Assembly: GCF_026340565.1 (NCBI RefSeq)
Contig: NZ_JAPEPB010000001.1
Span: forward strand, 7,786,001 to 7,850,000
Length of the DNA: 64,000 nt
Direction: 5' to 3'
Source of the DNA: Kitasatospora sp. NBC_01287
Lineage (GTDB): Bacteria; Actinomycetota; Actinomycetes; Streptomycetales; Streptomycetaceae
The position numbers and the translations under genes are program-made. The stretch's first letter is position 1. Every line of letters starts with the position of its first letter. Shown here piece after piece: positions 17,271 through 26,176 of the stretch. The notes under the pieces are model-generated. The model made no database searches. It was not told the DNA's origin and worked only from the letters and a program-made list of their open reading frames with translations.

Positions 17271-19373
17271 TCAGACCGGCTGGAGCTCGTAGCGGGCGGC
17301 CTCGGAGCGCAGCACGGCGCTGTTCGCGTCGTCGGTGTGCCAGGCCAGATCCCGGAACGAGGCGCTGATGGTGAAGTTGAGCTCGGGGCGTGCGTTGGGC
17401 AGCCGGTTGCGCGGATCGACCGCCAGCCAGAGCGCGGTGACCAGCAGCGCCAGCGCCCGGTGGTGGCGGAAGGCGGCGGGGGCCAGCTCGCGGGCCAGCC
17501 GGTCGGCCCGGGCCGAGGCGGGCATCGAGGTGTCCACCGGTTCGCGCTGCGGCGCCGCGGTGATCGCGTACAGCTCGTAGAGCCAGGCCTCGGTGGGCAG
17601 TACGTGCAGCCGCTCCTCCAAGTGGGCGATCACCTCCTCCAGTTCGCCGAGCGCCAGCCGGTGGTAGTGGGCGTCGAGCAGGTGGCCCTCGCGAGCCGCG
17701 TGCCAGGCGTGCAGCCGCTGGTGGGCCGCTCTCCAGTCCGGGTACGGGCCGTCGGCCGGGCGGGCGGCCAACTCGCGCAGCAGGAGCAGCCAGAGCCAGG
17801 GCTGCAGCACCAGCGAGTCGGGCAGCGGGTGCGGGTGTGCGGTGCGGCCAGTGGTGGGCAGGTAGCGCGAGCCGCGGCCGCCCCGGGTGCCGGCGTCCTC
17901 GGTGAGCGGGGCGACCAGCCAGAGCCGCTGCGCCGTCTCCTCCAGCAGCGTCTCCCTGATCTGCGGCGAGAAGTCGGCCAGCAGCGGGGAGTTGACCGCC
18001 GACTCCAGGTCCCGGGCGGCCGCGCAGCTGACCAGGCCGGCCAGCAGCTCCGGTGCCATGCCCTGGAGCAGGTAGTGCATCGCCTGCTGACGCAGCGTCA
18101 GCCTGGCTGCCTCGGGCGGCGCGTCGGCCAGGTCCTGGGCGAGCGGTCCGGAGTCGAGGATGCCGCGCAGCCGGATGTCCGCGTCCGGCCGGTCGATCAT
18201 CCGGGCGGCGGCCTGCTGCATCCGCAGCACGCTCCACGGGTGGCCGTAGGTCAGCCGGTGCACCAGCGGCGTCGCCTCGGGCAGCCTGGGGGCGACCCCC
18301 TCGGCCAGCCTGGAGACCTGACCGGCCGTCAGGTCCGGCAGCTGCAGCGCGTACCAGGCCCAGGAGGAGTCGGCCGGCGACTGCGGGACGCCGGCCCGCC
18401 AGTCGGCGTAGGAGGCCTGGCGCGGCGCGCGGATCCGCAGCCCGGCGGGCCCGGGGTCGAAGGGCCCCGGCACGGCGCGCGCGGTCGAGGCGCTGGCCAC
18501 CGTGAGCAGCGGGTCCCCGCCGCCGCCGTCGCCGTCCTCGTGCCGGGCCAGCGCCTGGCGCACCTCCAGCAGCAGGCCCAGGAACCGGGTGCCGCCGCCG
18601 TGGTCGATGTTGTCCAGCACCACCAGGCAGTTGCGGTCCCGGCCCGGTGCGCCGCGCCGCCGGTAGGCGGCCCGCAGGTCGGCCAGGAAGGCGGTGCAGA
18701 GCAGCCGGTCCACCTGCTCCTGGTCACCCGGATCCTCGCTGCGGCCCCGCTCGTTGAGCGCGACCAGCGCGTCCAGCGGCTCGGCCCCGCGGCCCTGGCC
18801 GTACCAGTCCATGCCGGAGCGGGCCACCGAGCCGAGCAGGCGCGGGCCCAGGCCGCGGAAGAGCACCGCCGCCATCAGTCCGGCCCCCGGCAGCGGGATG
18901 ACACCCAGGTCGTTGAGCAGCCCGACGCCCTCCGAGAGCGCGTCGGTCAGCAGCCCCGAACTGAGCTGCCGCGCCTCGCGCATCCGCTTCTCCAGCCGGC
19001 GCCTGGCCAGATCGGGACTGGTCACGTCCAGGCGCAGCTCCGGGTCGACGGCGATCAGCCCGTGGGTCAGCCGCGGGAAGTGCAGCCGGCGGGAGGTGAG
19101 CGCGAGCCGGAACGCCAGACGCGCCACCACCTCGTGGGGGCGCAGCGCCCCGGCCGCGAAGTCGTGCCCGGCGTGCGGGGCGGTGGCCGCCCGCTGCCCC
19201 AGGTAGCGCAGCACCGCGGTCTTCCCGCTGCCGTGCCGCCCCAGCAGCACCACGATCGGCAGCTCCCGGTCCGGCCGCCGCCCGCCCGGATCCCCGGCGC
19301 GTATCCAGCAGTCCCGGACCAGGTCCTCGATGCCCTCGATCCCCAACGGGCGGCGTAACGGTGTGTCGGGCAA
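17271..19373 (-). CDS. P-loop ATPase, STAND-like, paired with binding protein
   Basis: A 700-aa protein with Walker A LGRHGSGKTAVLRYLG (about residues 44-59) and Walker B CLVVLDNIDH (about 249-258), followed by a long helical C-terminus with no HTH or known effector domain. The short hydrophobic stretch LMAAVLFRGLGPRLLG near 165-180 is the only membrane-like segment. The reading frame begins with TTG preceded by a GGAGGGGG at some distance; no better start is seen. Function is unknown. Linkage to a membrane-anchored ligand-binding protein suggests ATP-dependent signalling from an extracellular cue. Confidence 0.7.
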   Translation of the reverse strand: MPDTPLRRPLGIEGIEDLVRDCWIRAGDPGGRRPDRELPIVVLLGRHGSGKTAVLRYLGQRAATAPHAGHDFAAGALRPHEVVARLAFRLALTSRRLHFPRLTHGLIAVDPELRLDVTSPDLARRRLEKRMREARQLSSGLLTDALSEGVGLLNDLGVIPLPGAGLMAAVLFRGLGPRLLGSVARSGMDWYGQGRGAEPLDALVALNERGRSEDPGDQEQVDRLLCTAFLADLRAAYRRRGAPGRDRNCLVVLDNIDHGGGTRFLGLLLEVRQALARHEDGDGGGGDPLLTVASASTARAVPGPFDPGPAGLRIRAPRQASYADWRAGVPQSPADSSWAWYALQLPDLTAGQVSRLAEGVAPRLPEATPLVHRLTYGHPWSVLRMQQAAARMIDRPDADIRLRGILDSGPLAQDLADAPPEAARLTLRQQAMHYLLQGMAPELLAGLVSCAAARDLESAVNSPLLADFSPQIRETLLEETAQRLWLVAPLTEDAGTRGGRGSRYLPTTGRTAHPHPLPDSLVLQPWLWLLLLRELAARPADGPYPDWRAAHQRLHAWHAAREGHLLDAHYHRLALGELEEVIAHLEERLHVLPTEAWLYELYAITAAPQREPVDTSMPASARADRLARELAPAAFRHHRALALLVTALWLAVDPRNRLPNARPELNFTISASFRDLAWHTDDANSAVLRSEAARYELQPV

Positions 19374-19789
19374 CTCGCCGAGCCCCCTCCAAGTCCGCGG
19401 TGCGGGACGTGAGATGCGGCGCGCGGCCGCGGGGATTCATGGTGCCACGGAATGTCGTTCGCGCGTTCCCATCGCGCAGGATCCGTGGCGGTGAGCCCCG
19501 CGACTGCCCGACCGGTGCCGCCTTCACCACTCGGGCAGTGGCCCGGCCGTCGAACACAGGCCGGAGCGGAGCGTTCATCCGATGGAGCGAACAGCGCAAC
19601 AGAAGTCCGCTATATCCCGATTGGCGGAGTCAGCCTGGTGGGCCGTTCGGGTTGGATAGCGCCGAACAGCACGTGGCCGAACAGCACGTGGCCGAACAGC
19701 ACGTGGCCGAACAGCACGTGGCCGAACAGCACCTGGCCGAACAGCACCTGGCCGAACAGCACGTCACCGACTCACCCTCCGGAGGGGCC
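19374..19789. other. 416-bp divergent spacer with 15-bp repeat array
   Basis: This separates the leftward ATPase gene from the rightward secreted-protein gene. A frame is open through it into the secreted gene, but the signal peptide and a strong Shine-Dalgarno place the true start at 19790. The last 130 bp hold the 15-bp tandem array. The middle part has moderate AT content, as expected for promoters. Confidence 0.6.
19661..19765 (+). repeat. seven tandem 15-bp units in a 5' leader
   Basis: Seven uninterrupted copies of gccgaacagcacgtg (copies 5-6 have acctg, copy 7 acgtc). Each complete junction contains the palindrome CACGTG. The array ends 24 bp before the start of the secreted-protein gene, so it is in or just upstream of its mRNA leader. 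The 15-bp period keeps the frame, giving AEQHV repeats if translated, but there is no evidence that it is. Confidence 0.95.
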
Positions 19790-20260
19790 ATGAAGGTTCC
19801 AGGCAACAAGGTTGCCAAGCTCGCGGCCGTCGCGGTGAGCACCCTGTCACTCGGGGTCATCACCGCCTCCGCCACGCCCGCCATGGCCCAGCCGCCCGTC
19901 TGCGGCGAGGCCGAATGCCCCAGCCTGACGCCGACCAGCCTGGGCGCCAGTCAGGGCTCCCTCAACGTCACCCAGATGCAGCTGGAGAACATCTCCGCCA
20001 CCGCGACCGACGCCCGAACCGGGCAGCCGCTGGTGGGCGCGCGGATCCAGTTCTTCACCACCGGCGGCCGCTTGCTGGGTTCGGCCTTCACCAACTACTA
20101 CGGCACCGCCGCCATCAACGCCTCGGAGAACCTCGGCCCGGGCACCGTCCAGGAACTGCTGAACGGCTACGACGCCGTGCTGGTCGGTGACGGCGTCCAC
20201 GCCCCGGCCTCGGCACACGCGGCCATCACGGTCGGCACGGACTGCACCAGCGCCCAGTAG
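19790..20260 (+). CDS. secreted Ig/transthyretin-like small protein
   Basis: A 156-aa precursor with a clear Sec signal peptide (MKVPGNKVAKLAAVAVSTLS then a hydrophobic stretch, cleavage likely after PAMA). The mature part has CGEAEC and a single C-terminal Cys, and a beta-rich domain with TATDARTGQPLVGARIQFFT and GTAAINA. That pattern is typical of Ig-like/CarboxypepD-regulatory or transthyretin-like folds in secreted proteins. The start is supported by GGAGGGG six bases upstream. It is likely extracellular or cell-wall associated. Its function is unknown. The gene is followed by a 12-bp repeat array and a glycosyltransferase gene. Confidence 0.8.
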   Translation: MKVPGNKVAKLAAVAVSTLSLGVITASATPAMAQPPVCGEAECPSLTPTSLGASQGSLNVTQMQLENISATATDARTGQPLVGARIQFFTTGGRLLGSAFTNYYGTAAINASENLGPGTVQELLNGYDAVLVGDGVHAPASAHAAITVGTDCTSAQ

Positions 20261-20288
20261 CGGCCACGACTCGACCCGTTTCGACGGG

Positions 20289-20371
20289 CCGTACCGAGAC
20301 CCGTACCGAGCCCCGTACCGAGAGCCGTACCGAGAGCCGTACCGAGAGTTGTACCGGGGCCGTACCGAGAC
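20289..20371 (+). repeat. 12-bp tandem repeat (gtaccg core)
   Basis: About seven copies of a ccgtaccgagag-like unit between the secreted-protein stop and the glycosyltransferase start. The GTACCG core is the invariant part. Confidence 0.9.
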
Positions 20372-20422
20372 CAGCGGCAACTGCCCCGCGGTCGTGGGAT
20401 GTCGAGAGTTGGCGAGGTGGGC

Positions 20423-22006
20423 ATGACGGCGGCAGATCCGTCCGGCGCGGAGGCCGGGACGGCGGACGAGGCGGGGCTCGCGGCGCTCCGGGAGCTGGTG
20501 GCCGCGTCCGACGACCGCTTCAGGCAACGCCCGGAGCCCGGCCCGGCCCAGGAGCCGCGCACCCTCACGGTGGGCATGGGGACGTACGACGACTACGACG
20601 GCGTGTACTTCACCGTGTCGAGCCTGTTCCTCTACCACGCCGAGGTGATGGACCGGGTCAACATCCTGGTGGTCGACGGCCACCCCACCGGCCCGCACGC
20701 CTGGGCGCTGAAGCGGTTGGAGCAGGAGATCCCCCGGCTGCGCTACGTGCCCTACGACCGGCGCCGCGGCACCGCCGCCCGCGACCGGGTGTTCCGTGAG
20801 GCCGCCTCGGAGTGGGTGCTGTGCGTCGACTCCCACGTCCAACTGGCCCCCGGAGCCCTGGCCGCCCTCCTGGACCACATCGACGCCGACCCCGGCAGCG
20901 GTGACCTGCTCCAGGGGCCGCTGGTCTCCCCGGACGGACAGAAGGTGTCCACCCACTGGGAACCCCGCTGGGACCGGCTCATGTACGGGGCCTGGGGAAC
21001 CGACCCGCGCGGCACCGACCCCGGTGCGCCGCCGTTCGAGATCGCCATGCAGGGCCTGGGCCTGTTCGCCTGCCGGACCGAGGCCTGGCCCGGCCTCAAC
21101 CCGGCCTTCGCCGGCCACGGCGGCGAAGAGGGCCACCTGCACGAGAAGTTCCGCCGCGCCGGCCACACCACCCGGTGCCTGCCCGCCCTGCGCTGGACCC
21201 ACCGCTTCGACGCACCGCGCTCCACCCCGCTGACCCAGACCTGGTACCAGCGCCTGCGCAACTACCTGATCGGCTTCGACGAACTCGGCCAGGGCGCCGA
21301 CGAGGCCATTGACCACTTCACCGCCCTCCTCGGCGAAGCGGCCGTCCAGAGGGGTCTCGCCGACTACCAGGCCGAGAAGCGCAACCCCTACACCGCCTTC
21401 GACGGCATCACCTGCCTCAACCTGGATGAGCGCCCCGACCGCTGGCAGGCCATGCGGCACCGCCTGACCGCCCAGGGCATCCCACCCGAACGGATCCACC
21501 GCCAGGCTGCCACCGCCACACCCGCCAACCACCACATCGGCTGCGCCCTCTCCCACCGCCACGCGATCCAGCAAGCCCACACCGACGGCCTCGAAACCCT
21601 GCTCGTCCTGGAGGACGACGCCGTCTTCCTCCCCGGTGCGGCCTGGGTGCTGCGCCGCGCGCTGGCCGAACTCGCGGAACGGCCTTGGTCGCTGCTCTAC
21701 CTCGGCGGCGCCGACTGGGGCCGGACCTTCCCGCGCGCCGAGGGCTGCCACCACCTGGAAGCCGTCACCGGCATCACCACCACCCACGCCGTCGCCTACC
21801 ACCGCAGTGTCTTCGGTCGGCTGCTCGACGAACTCCCCGCCACCGTCGAGGAGATGGCCGGATGGATCCACCGCAACACCGCGCTCGACCAGTACCTGGC
21901 CCGCTGGGACCGGCCCGACTGCTACCGCACCGTACCCGTCATCGCCGCCCAGACCAACCAGATCCACCTGGTCGCGGAGGACCTGCGCGACCAGTTCGCC
22001 CCGTGA
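20423..22006 (+). CDS. two-domain glycosyltransferase (GT2-like plus GT25-like)
   Basis: A 527-aa cytoplasmic protein. Residues 45-305 look like a GT-A/GT2 domain (LTVGMGTYDDYDGVYFTVSS at the nucleotide-binding start, WVLCVDSHVQL as the DxD-like element, GEEGHLHEKFRRAGH). Residues 330-525 match family 25 (ITCLNLDERPDRWQAMRHRL, IGCALSHRHAIQQA, LLVLEDDAVFLPGA). It would transfer sugars from nucleotide donors, possibly two in sequence. The ATG at 20423 is preferred over an in-frame start at 20399, because GAGGTGGGC precedes it. It overlaps the PqqD-like gene by four bases (GTGA), so the pair is tightly coupled and may act on the same peptide. Confidence 0.85.
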   Translation: MTAADPSGAEAGTADEAGLAALRELVAASDDRFRQRPEPGPAQEPRTLTVGMGTYDDYDGVYFTVSSLFLYHAEVMDRVNILVVDGHPTGPHAWALKRLEQEIPRLRYVPYDRRRGTAARDRVFREAASEWVLCVDSHVQLAPGALAALLDHIDADPGSGDLLQGPLVSPDGQKVSTHWEPRWDRLMYGAWGTDPRGTDPGAPPFEIAMQGLGLFACRTEAWPGLNPAFAGHGGEEGHLHEKFRRAGHTTRCLPALRWTHRFDAPRSTPLTQTWYQRLRNYLIGFDELGQGADEAIDHFTALLGEAAVQRGLADYQAEKRNPYTAFDGITCLNLDERPDRWQAMRHRLTAQGIPPERIHRQAATATPANHHIGCALSHRHAIQQAHTDGLETLLVLEDDAVFLPGAAWVLRRALAELAERPWSLLYLGGADWGRTFPRAEGCHHLEAVTGITTTHAVAYHRSVFGRLLDELPATVEEMAGWIHRNTALDQYLARWDRPDCYRTVPVIAAQTNQIHLVAEDLRDQFAP

Positions 22007-22314
22007 TCCGCGCCCGGCATCGCGGCGCGGGCGCCGACAGCGACGCCCCGCGGGCCCGCCGCGACGGGCTGCGCGTCAAGGAGCTCGCCGACGGCCGCCT
22101 GGCCCTCTACGACGAGCGTGCCGAGCGGGGTCACCTGCTCAGCCCGCTCTGCGCCACCGTCCACCGGCTGGCCGACGGCACCCGCGGGCTCACCGCCCTC
22201 ACCTCGGCCGTGGCCGCCGTCCACCCGTCGGCCGACGCCGCCGTCGTCCGGCTCGCGCTCACCGAGCTGGGCACCGCCGGCCTGGTCGGTGATGCGGGAT
22301 ATCGCGCGACGTAG
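22003..22314 (+). CDS. PqqD-like (RiPP recognition element-like) small protein
   Basis: A 103-aa protein whose middle (LADGRLALYDERAERGHLLSPLCATVHRLADGTRGLTAL) has the spacing of PqqD folds, which bind leader peptides in RiPP pathways. The GTG start overlaps the glycosyltransferase stop. Nothing else in the immediate operon is a classic RiPP enzyme, so the partner peptide is unknown; the upstream secreted protein is a possible client. The fold assignment is by motif spacing only. Confidence 0.65.
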   Translation: MIRARHRGAGADSDAPRARRDGLRVKELADGRLALYDERAERGHLLSPLCATVHRLADGTRGLTALTSAVAAVHPSADAAVVRLALTELGTAGLVGDAGYRAT

Positions 22315-22392
22315 CCGCCGACCGGTCTGTATAGCTATCGGTGCGGCCGCTCGGCTCGGGGCGGATCACGGATCGGTGGAAGGCGGATCGGG

Positions 22393-23460
22393 ATGGGCGA
22401 GGTGCTGGCACGGCTGCGCGAGGACGAGGAGGCCGCGGCCTGGCTCGACGGCTTGCGGGCGCTCGGCGGGCCGGTGCCCGAGCCGGTGCTGCCGTCGGTG
22501 CTGGAGCTGCCGGGGGTGCTCCTGGACCTCGCGGTTCCCCATGAGGACGTCAACGAGGTGGTGGAGCTGCGCGACCGGATGCTGGCCGACGAGGACTGGC
22601 GCTGGCTGCTCGGGCGCTGCGCGGCGGGTCTCTTCGGCGGGCTCGACCCGACCCCGGCCTCGGAGGGCGGGAGCGGTGGAGGCCACGGGACCGGCGGGCC
22701 GCCGATGCCCCGGCTGCCCGCGGCGCTCGGCGCGGCGGGGCGGCTCTTCGCGGTCTTCGTCTTCCTCGCCGCGCTGCCGCGGGCCAGGGCGCTGCACCGC
22801 GAGCGGGGGATCCCGGCGGAGGTCTCCCGGCGGACGTTCGCCGACCTCGGCCGGCAGCTGGCGGTGCACCGGATGCGCAACGGCACCAGCGGCGTGAACA
22901 AGCCCTCGTGGCTGCGGCTGCACCTGCGCGCGGAGCTCTTCCAGCTGGGGCGGCTGCAGTTCCAGCGCTCCGACCCGGCCCCGGCCTGGGTGCCGCTGCC
23001 CGCCGACCGCGCCGCCCTGACGCTGCACATCCCGGACTTCAGCGGACCGCTGAGCGAGGCGGCCTGTGAGGAGTCGCTCGCGCTGGCCCGGGACTTCTTC
23101 CCCCGGCACTTCCCGGAGCGGCGCTGGGCGCTCGCGCACTGCTCGTCGTGGCTGCTCGACCCGCAGCTCGGCGACTACCTGGCGGCGGATTCCAACATCC
23201 TCGCCTTCCAGCGCCGCTTCCACCTCGTCGGAGTGTCCGAGGCGGCTGAGGCAGCCGGGGCAGCTGCGGCAACCGCGGCAGCCGGGGTCCCGGGGACGGC
23301 GGCCGCGGCCGACGACGAGGCGCCGCTGCGCTACGTCTTCGGCCCCGTCGACCTCCCGCCGGCCGAGCTGCCCCGCCGCACCTCGCTCGAACGGGCGATC
23401 GGCGACCACCTCCGCGCCGGCGGCCACTGGCACGGCGGCCGGGGCTGGTTCGCCCTGTGA
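22393..23460 (+). CDS. acyltransferase-like protein (NAT_N/GNAT_C type)
   Basis: A 355-aa protein with an N-terminal helical region containing PSVLELPGVLLDLAVP, and a GNAT-like second half (LTLHIPDFSGPLSEAACEES, FPERRWALAHCSSWLLDPQL, ILAFQRRFHLVG). This layout matches actinobacterial proteins annotated as acyltransferase-domain proteins; I am moderately sure of it. An Ala-rich insert (about 286-310) is low complexity. It begins 78 bp after the PqqD-like gene on the same strand and may belong to that operon. Substrate unknown. Confidence 0.6.
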   Translation: MGEVLARLREDEEAAAWLDGLRALGGPVPEPVLPSVLELPGVLLDLAVPHEDVNEVVELRDRMLADEDWRWLLGRCAAGLFGGLDPTPASEGGSGGGHGTGGPPMPRLPAALGAAGRLFAVFVFLAALPRARALHRERGIPAEVSRRTFADLGRQLAVHRMRNGTSGVNKPSWLRLHLRAELFQLGRLQFQRSDPAPAWVPLPADRAALTLHIPDFSGPLSEAACEESLALARDFFPRHFPERRWALAHCSSWLLDPQLGDYLAADSNILAFQRRFHLVGVSEAAEAAGAAAATAAAGVPGTAAAADDEAPLRYVFGPVDLPPAELPRRTSLERAIGDHLRAGGHWHGGRGWFAL

Positions 23461-23510
23461 CCCGCGCGGCGCCGTGCCGCGCGGGTCAGCGGGTGCGCGT
23501 CAGCGCGCGC

Positions 23511-25346
23511 TCACGGGCTCTGCCGCGCCCTGGGCTGTGCCCCGGGCCGGGCGCGGCCGGTCAGCTCGGCCGCCCGGGAGCGGGCCCAGCCGAGCAGGAC
23601 GGCGGCGGCCAGCAGGCTCACCACCGCGGCCTCGGCGCAGCTCGAAGCGGTGTCCGCGCGCAGCGCCTGGGAGAAGGGCAGGGTCAGGGCGGCGACGGCC
23701 GCGGCCGGACCGGCCGCGTACCAGGCGATGAAGAGGAACAGGCCCAGGCCCGTGCCGGAGCTGGGGGACTTGTACATCAGGTCTCGCCGCATCACGCCCC
23801 GGCAGGTGTTCACCAGGCCGGCCGCGACCAGGGCCGGGGCCACGGCGGGCGCGAGCCAGAGCGTGGCGCCGCCGGCCCCGCAGAGCGAGGCCGCCAGCGC
23901 GCCCGCCAGCCCGAGCAGCACGCCCACCAGCGTGGGCACGATCGCGTGCCTCAGCATCAGCGCGGCGAACGGGTAGGGCGACCAGGCGGCCCGCCGGATG
24001 TCGTCCGTCTCGATCCTGGCCGGCTCCAGCAACTGGGCCAGGGACAGGTAGCCGAAGACCAGCGCGACCGCCGTGGTCGGCACCGAGGGCTTGCTGCCGA
24101 TGCCGTGCGCCAGCGCGGCGCAGAGCAGGGCCGGCACCGCGAGCAGCACCGCGCGGCCGAGCCGGGCAGGCGAGCGCAGCAGCGCGGTCGCGTCCCGCCA
24201 GGGGACCACCAGCTCGGGGCGGCTCGGCGCCGGCAGCCGCAACCGGCGCAGCCGGCCGCCGCCCGAGGCACCGGTCACCGCGAGCCGGGCGGCCCGCAGC
24301 TCGACCGTGCGCAGCGCGGCCAGCACCCCGGCCGCCGTCCGGGCCCGCTCCCGCAGCCGGCCCAGCGGCACGGTGCCGGCGGCCCGGTCGGCGAGCAGCA
24401 GGGCGCCCACGGTGCTGACCAGCAGCAGCGCGGCGGCCACCCAGGCGCCCGCCACCGCGCCCCGGGTGGGCGCCAGCGCGGCGATCCCGGCCCAGCCCCA
24501 CGGGCCGGACCACAGCTCCACCAGCTCCAGCACCCGCACCCGGTGCCCCGCCACGGCCAGCCCGCTCTGCGCGGCGAGCAGCAGCACCAGCACGGTCAGC
24601 AGCGGAGTGAGCCGCCGCACCCAGCGGGCGGCGGTGTCGTTGCGCTCCACCAGCAGCCCGGCGCAGGTGGCCAGCAGCGGCAGGCAGGCGCCGCCGAGCA
24701 GGCACCAGCCGAGCGCGGCCGGCAGCCCGACCCGCAGCATCAGCCCCAGCGCGACCATGCCGCCCACCGCCGTCACCAGGCCGGGGAAGAGCGCCAGACC
24801 GCAGGAGAGCCAGAACCAGGGCCGCAGCACCGGGCGCGGGCGCACCGGGTGGGCGAGCAGCCAGTCGGTCGCCGCCCGGGGCGGCACCACCGGGCCGCGC
24901 CACAGCCCGTCGCGGACCGCGAGCAGCACCAGGGCCAGCCCGACGGCGGCGATGCCGCTGGGCATGGCGGCGAGCAGGTCGCCGCCGTGGCCGGTGTAGT
25001 CCGCGCCCATCGAGGCCTGCAGGAAGAGGCCCAGGCTCGGCACCCCGCCCCAGATGATCAGGATGAGCAGCACGCAGTACACCGCGAAACCGAGCTGCTT
25101 GGCGCGGTTGAGGCGGTAGGGCGCCCGCAGCGTGCGCAGCAGGGCGAGGGTCTCGTCGGTCCAGTCGTCCTCGTCGTCCCAGCCGTCCCCGGCGGGCCCG
25201 CCGTCCCCGACCGGCTCCTCATCGAACGGCCCGTCCTCGACCGCTTCGTCCTCGACCGCTACGTCCTCGACGGCGCTCTCCGCCGCCGTGCCACCGCCCA
25301 GCAGGTCGTCCGGGGCCTGCCCGGCCCGTACGCCCGAGTCGGTCAC
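23511..25346 (-). CDS. ABC transporter permease (integral membrane)
   Basis: A 611-aa protein with an acidic Asp/Glu-rich N-terminal tail (about residues 1-60) and many hydrophobic helices, for example FAVYCVLLILIIWGGVPSL, and clusters around 115-260, 380-470 and 500-590. The GTG start overlaps the TGA of the ATPase gene (GTGA at 25343-25346), so the two form one exporter. The substrate is not evident. The second half repeats the helical pattern of the first, compatible with a fused dimeric permease. Confidence 0.8.
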   Translation of the reverse strand: MTDSGVRAGQAPDDLLGGGTAAESAVEDVAVEDEAVEDGPFDEEPVGDGGPAGDGWDDEDDWTDETLALLRTLRAPYRLNRAKQLGFAVYCVLLILIIWGGVPSLGLFLQASMGADYTGHGGDLLAAMPSGIAAVGLALVLLAVRDGLWRGPVVPPRAATDWLLAHPVRPRPVLRPWFWLSCGLALFPGLVTAVGGMVALGLMLRVGLPAALGWCLLGGACLPLLATCAGLLVERNDTAARWVRRLTPLLTVLVLLLAAQSGLAVAGHRVRVLELVELWSGPWGWAGIAALAPTRGAVAGAWVAAALLLVSTVGALLLADRAAGTVPLGRLRERARTAAGVLAALRTVELRAARLAVTGASGGGRLRRLRLPAPSRPELVVPWRDATALLRSPARLGRAVLLAVPALLCAALAHGIGSKPSVPTTAVALVFGYLSLAQLLEPARIETDDIRRAAWSPYPFAALMLRHAIVPTLVGVLLGLAGALAASLCGAGGATLWLAPAVAPALVAAGLVNTCRGVMRRDLMYKSPSSGTGLGLFLFIAWYAAGPAAAVAALTLPFSQALRADTASSCAEAAVVSLLAAAVLLGWARSRAAELTGRARPGAQPRARQSP

Positions 25347-26071
25347 CGCGCACCCACCGCGTCGTCGCGGTCCAGGATCTTGCCGGGCGCGCCCTGGGCC
25401 ACGATCCGGCCGTCCTCCAGCACCACCACCCGGTCCGCCAGCTCGCGGGCCAGGTCGGTGTGGTGGGTGACCAGCAGCACCGCCACGCCGTCCGCGAGCT
25501 CGGCCCGCAGCAGCTCGGCGAGCTTGCGCCGGGCCTGCGGGTCCAGCCGCTGCTCCGGCTCGTCGAGCAGCAGCAGGTCGCGCGGCCGCACCAGCGCGCA
25601 GGCCAGCAGCAGCGCCTGCAGCTGCCCGGAGGAGAGCGCCGAGGGCAGCGCGTCGGCCCGCTCGGTGAGCAGCCGGTCGTCCAGCACCTGCTGGACCCAG
25701 GTGCGGGCGTCGGCCACCCCGTGCGCGACCGCGACCAGCAGCAGGTGCTCGCGCACCGTGAGGTCGGGGTAGTGCGCCACGGTGTCGCCCACCACCGCGA
25801 CCCGGGCCCGGATCCGCGGGTCGTTCTCGTCCATCGGCAGCCCGTCGAAGCGCACGGTGCCCTTGGTCGGCAGGTCGCGTCCGGCCGCGACCCGCAGCAG
25901 GGTCGACTTCCCGGAGCCGTTGTGGCCGAGCAGCGCGACGCACTCACCGGCCGCCAGCGCGAGGTTCACCGGGTGCAGGACCTCGCGGTCGCCGTAGGAG
26001 CGGCTCACCCCGGTCAGTTGCAGCAGGGCCGGGCGCGTCTGGGTGCGCGTCGCGGCGGATTTCTTGGCCAT
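25343..26071 (-). CDS. ABC transporter ATP-binding protein
   Basis: A 242-aa nucleotide-binding subunit with Walker A LLGHNGSGKSTLL (about 48-60), Q-loop region VVGDTVAHYPDLTVREHL, signature ALSSGQLQ (a variant of LSGGQ), Walker B LLLLDEPEQ and the H-loop VTHHTDLA. It powers the permease encoded immediately downstream. The ATG has an AGGAGG upstream at the expected distance. Confidence 0.92.
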   Translation of the reverse strand: MAKKSAATRTQTRPALLQLTGVSRSYGDREVLHPVNLALAAGECVALLGHNGSGKSTLLRVAAGRDLPTKGTVRFDGLPMDENDPRIRARVAVVGDTVAHYPDLTVREHLLLVAVAHGVADARTWVQQVLDDRLLTERADALPSALSSGQLQALLLACALVRPRDLLLLDEPEQRLDPQARRKLAELLRAELADGVAVLLVTHHTDLARELADRVVVLEDGRIVAQGAPGKILDRDDAVGAR

Positions 26072-26176
26072 GCGGACGGAGTCCTCCTGAGGTGAGCGTC
26101 CGTCCAGCGTAGCGACCGGATCCGGACGATCACCGGGGCACTGCCACCTGCCGCGGCAGTGCCCCGGGACCCCGCC

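Noticed and set aside
15630..19358. Very long plus-strand frame opposite the binding protein and ATPase genes
   Set aside because: The real proteins on the minus strand have clear motifs; this frame is compositional.
19361..19789. N-terminal extension of the secreted protein through the AEQHV repeats
   Set aside because: The Sec signal peptide and Shine-Dalgarno at 19790 fit a normal start. An upstream start would bury the signal peptide.
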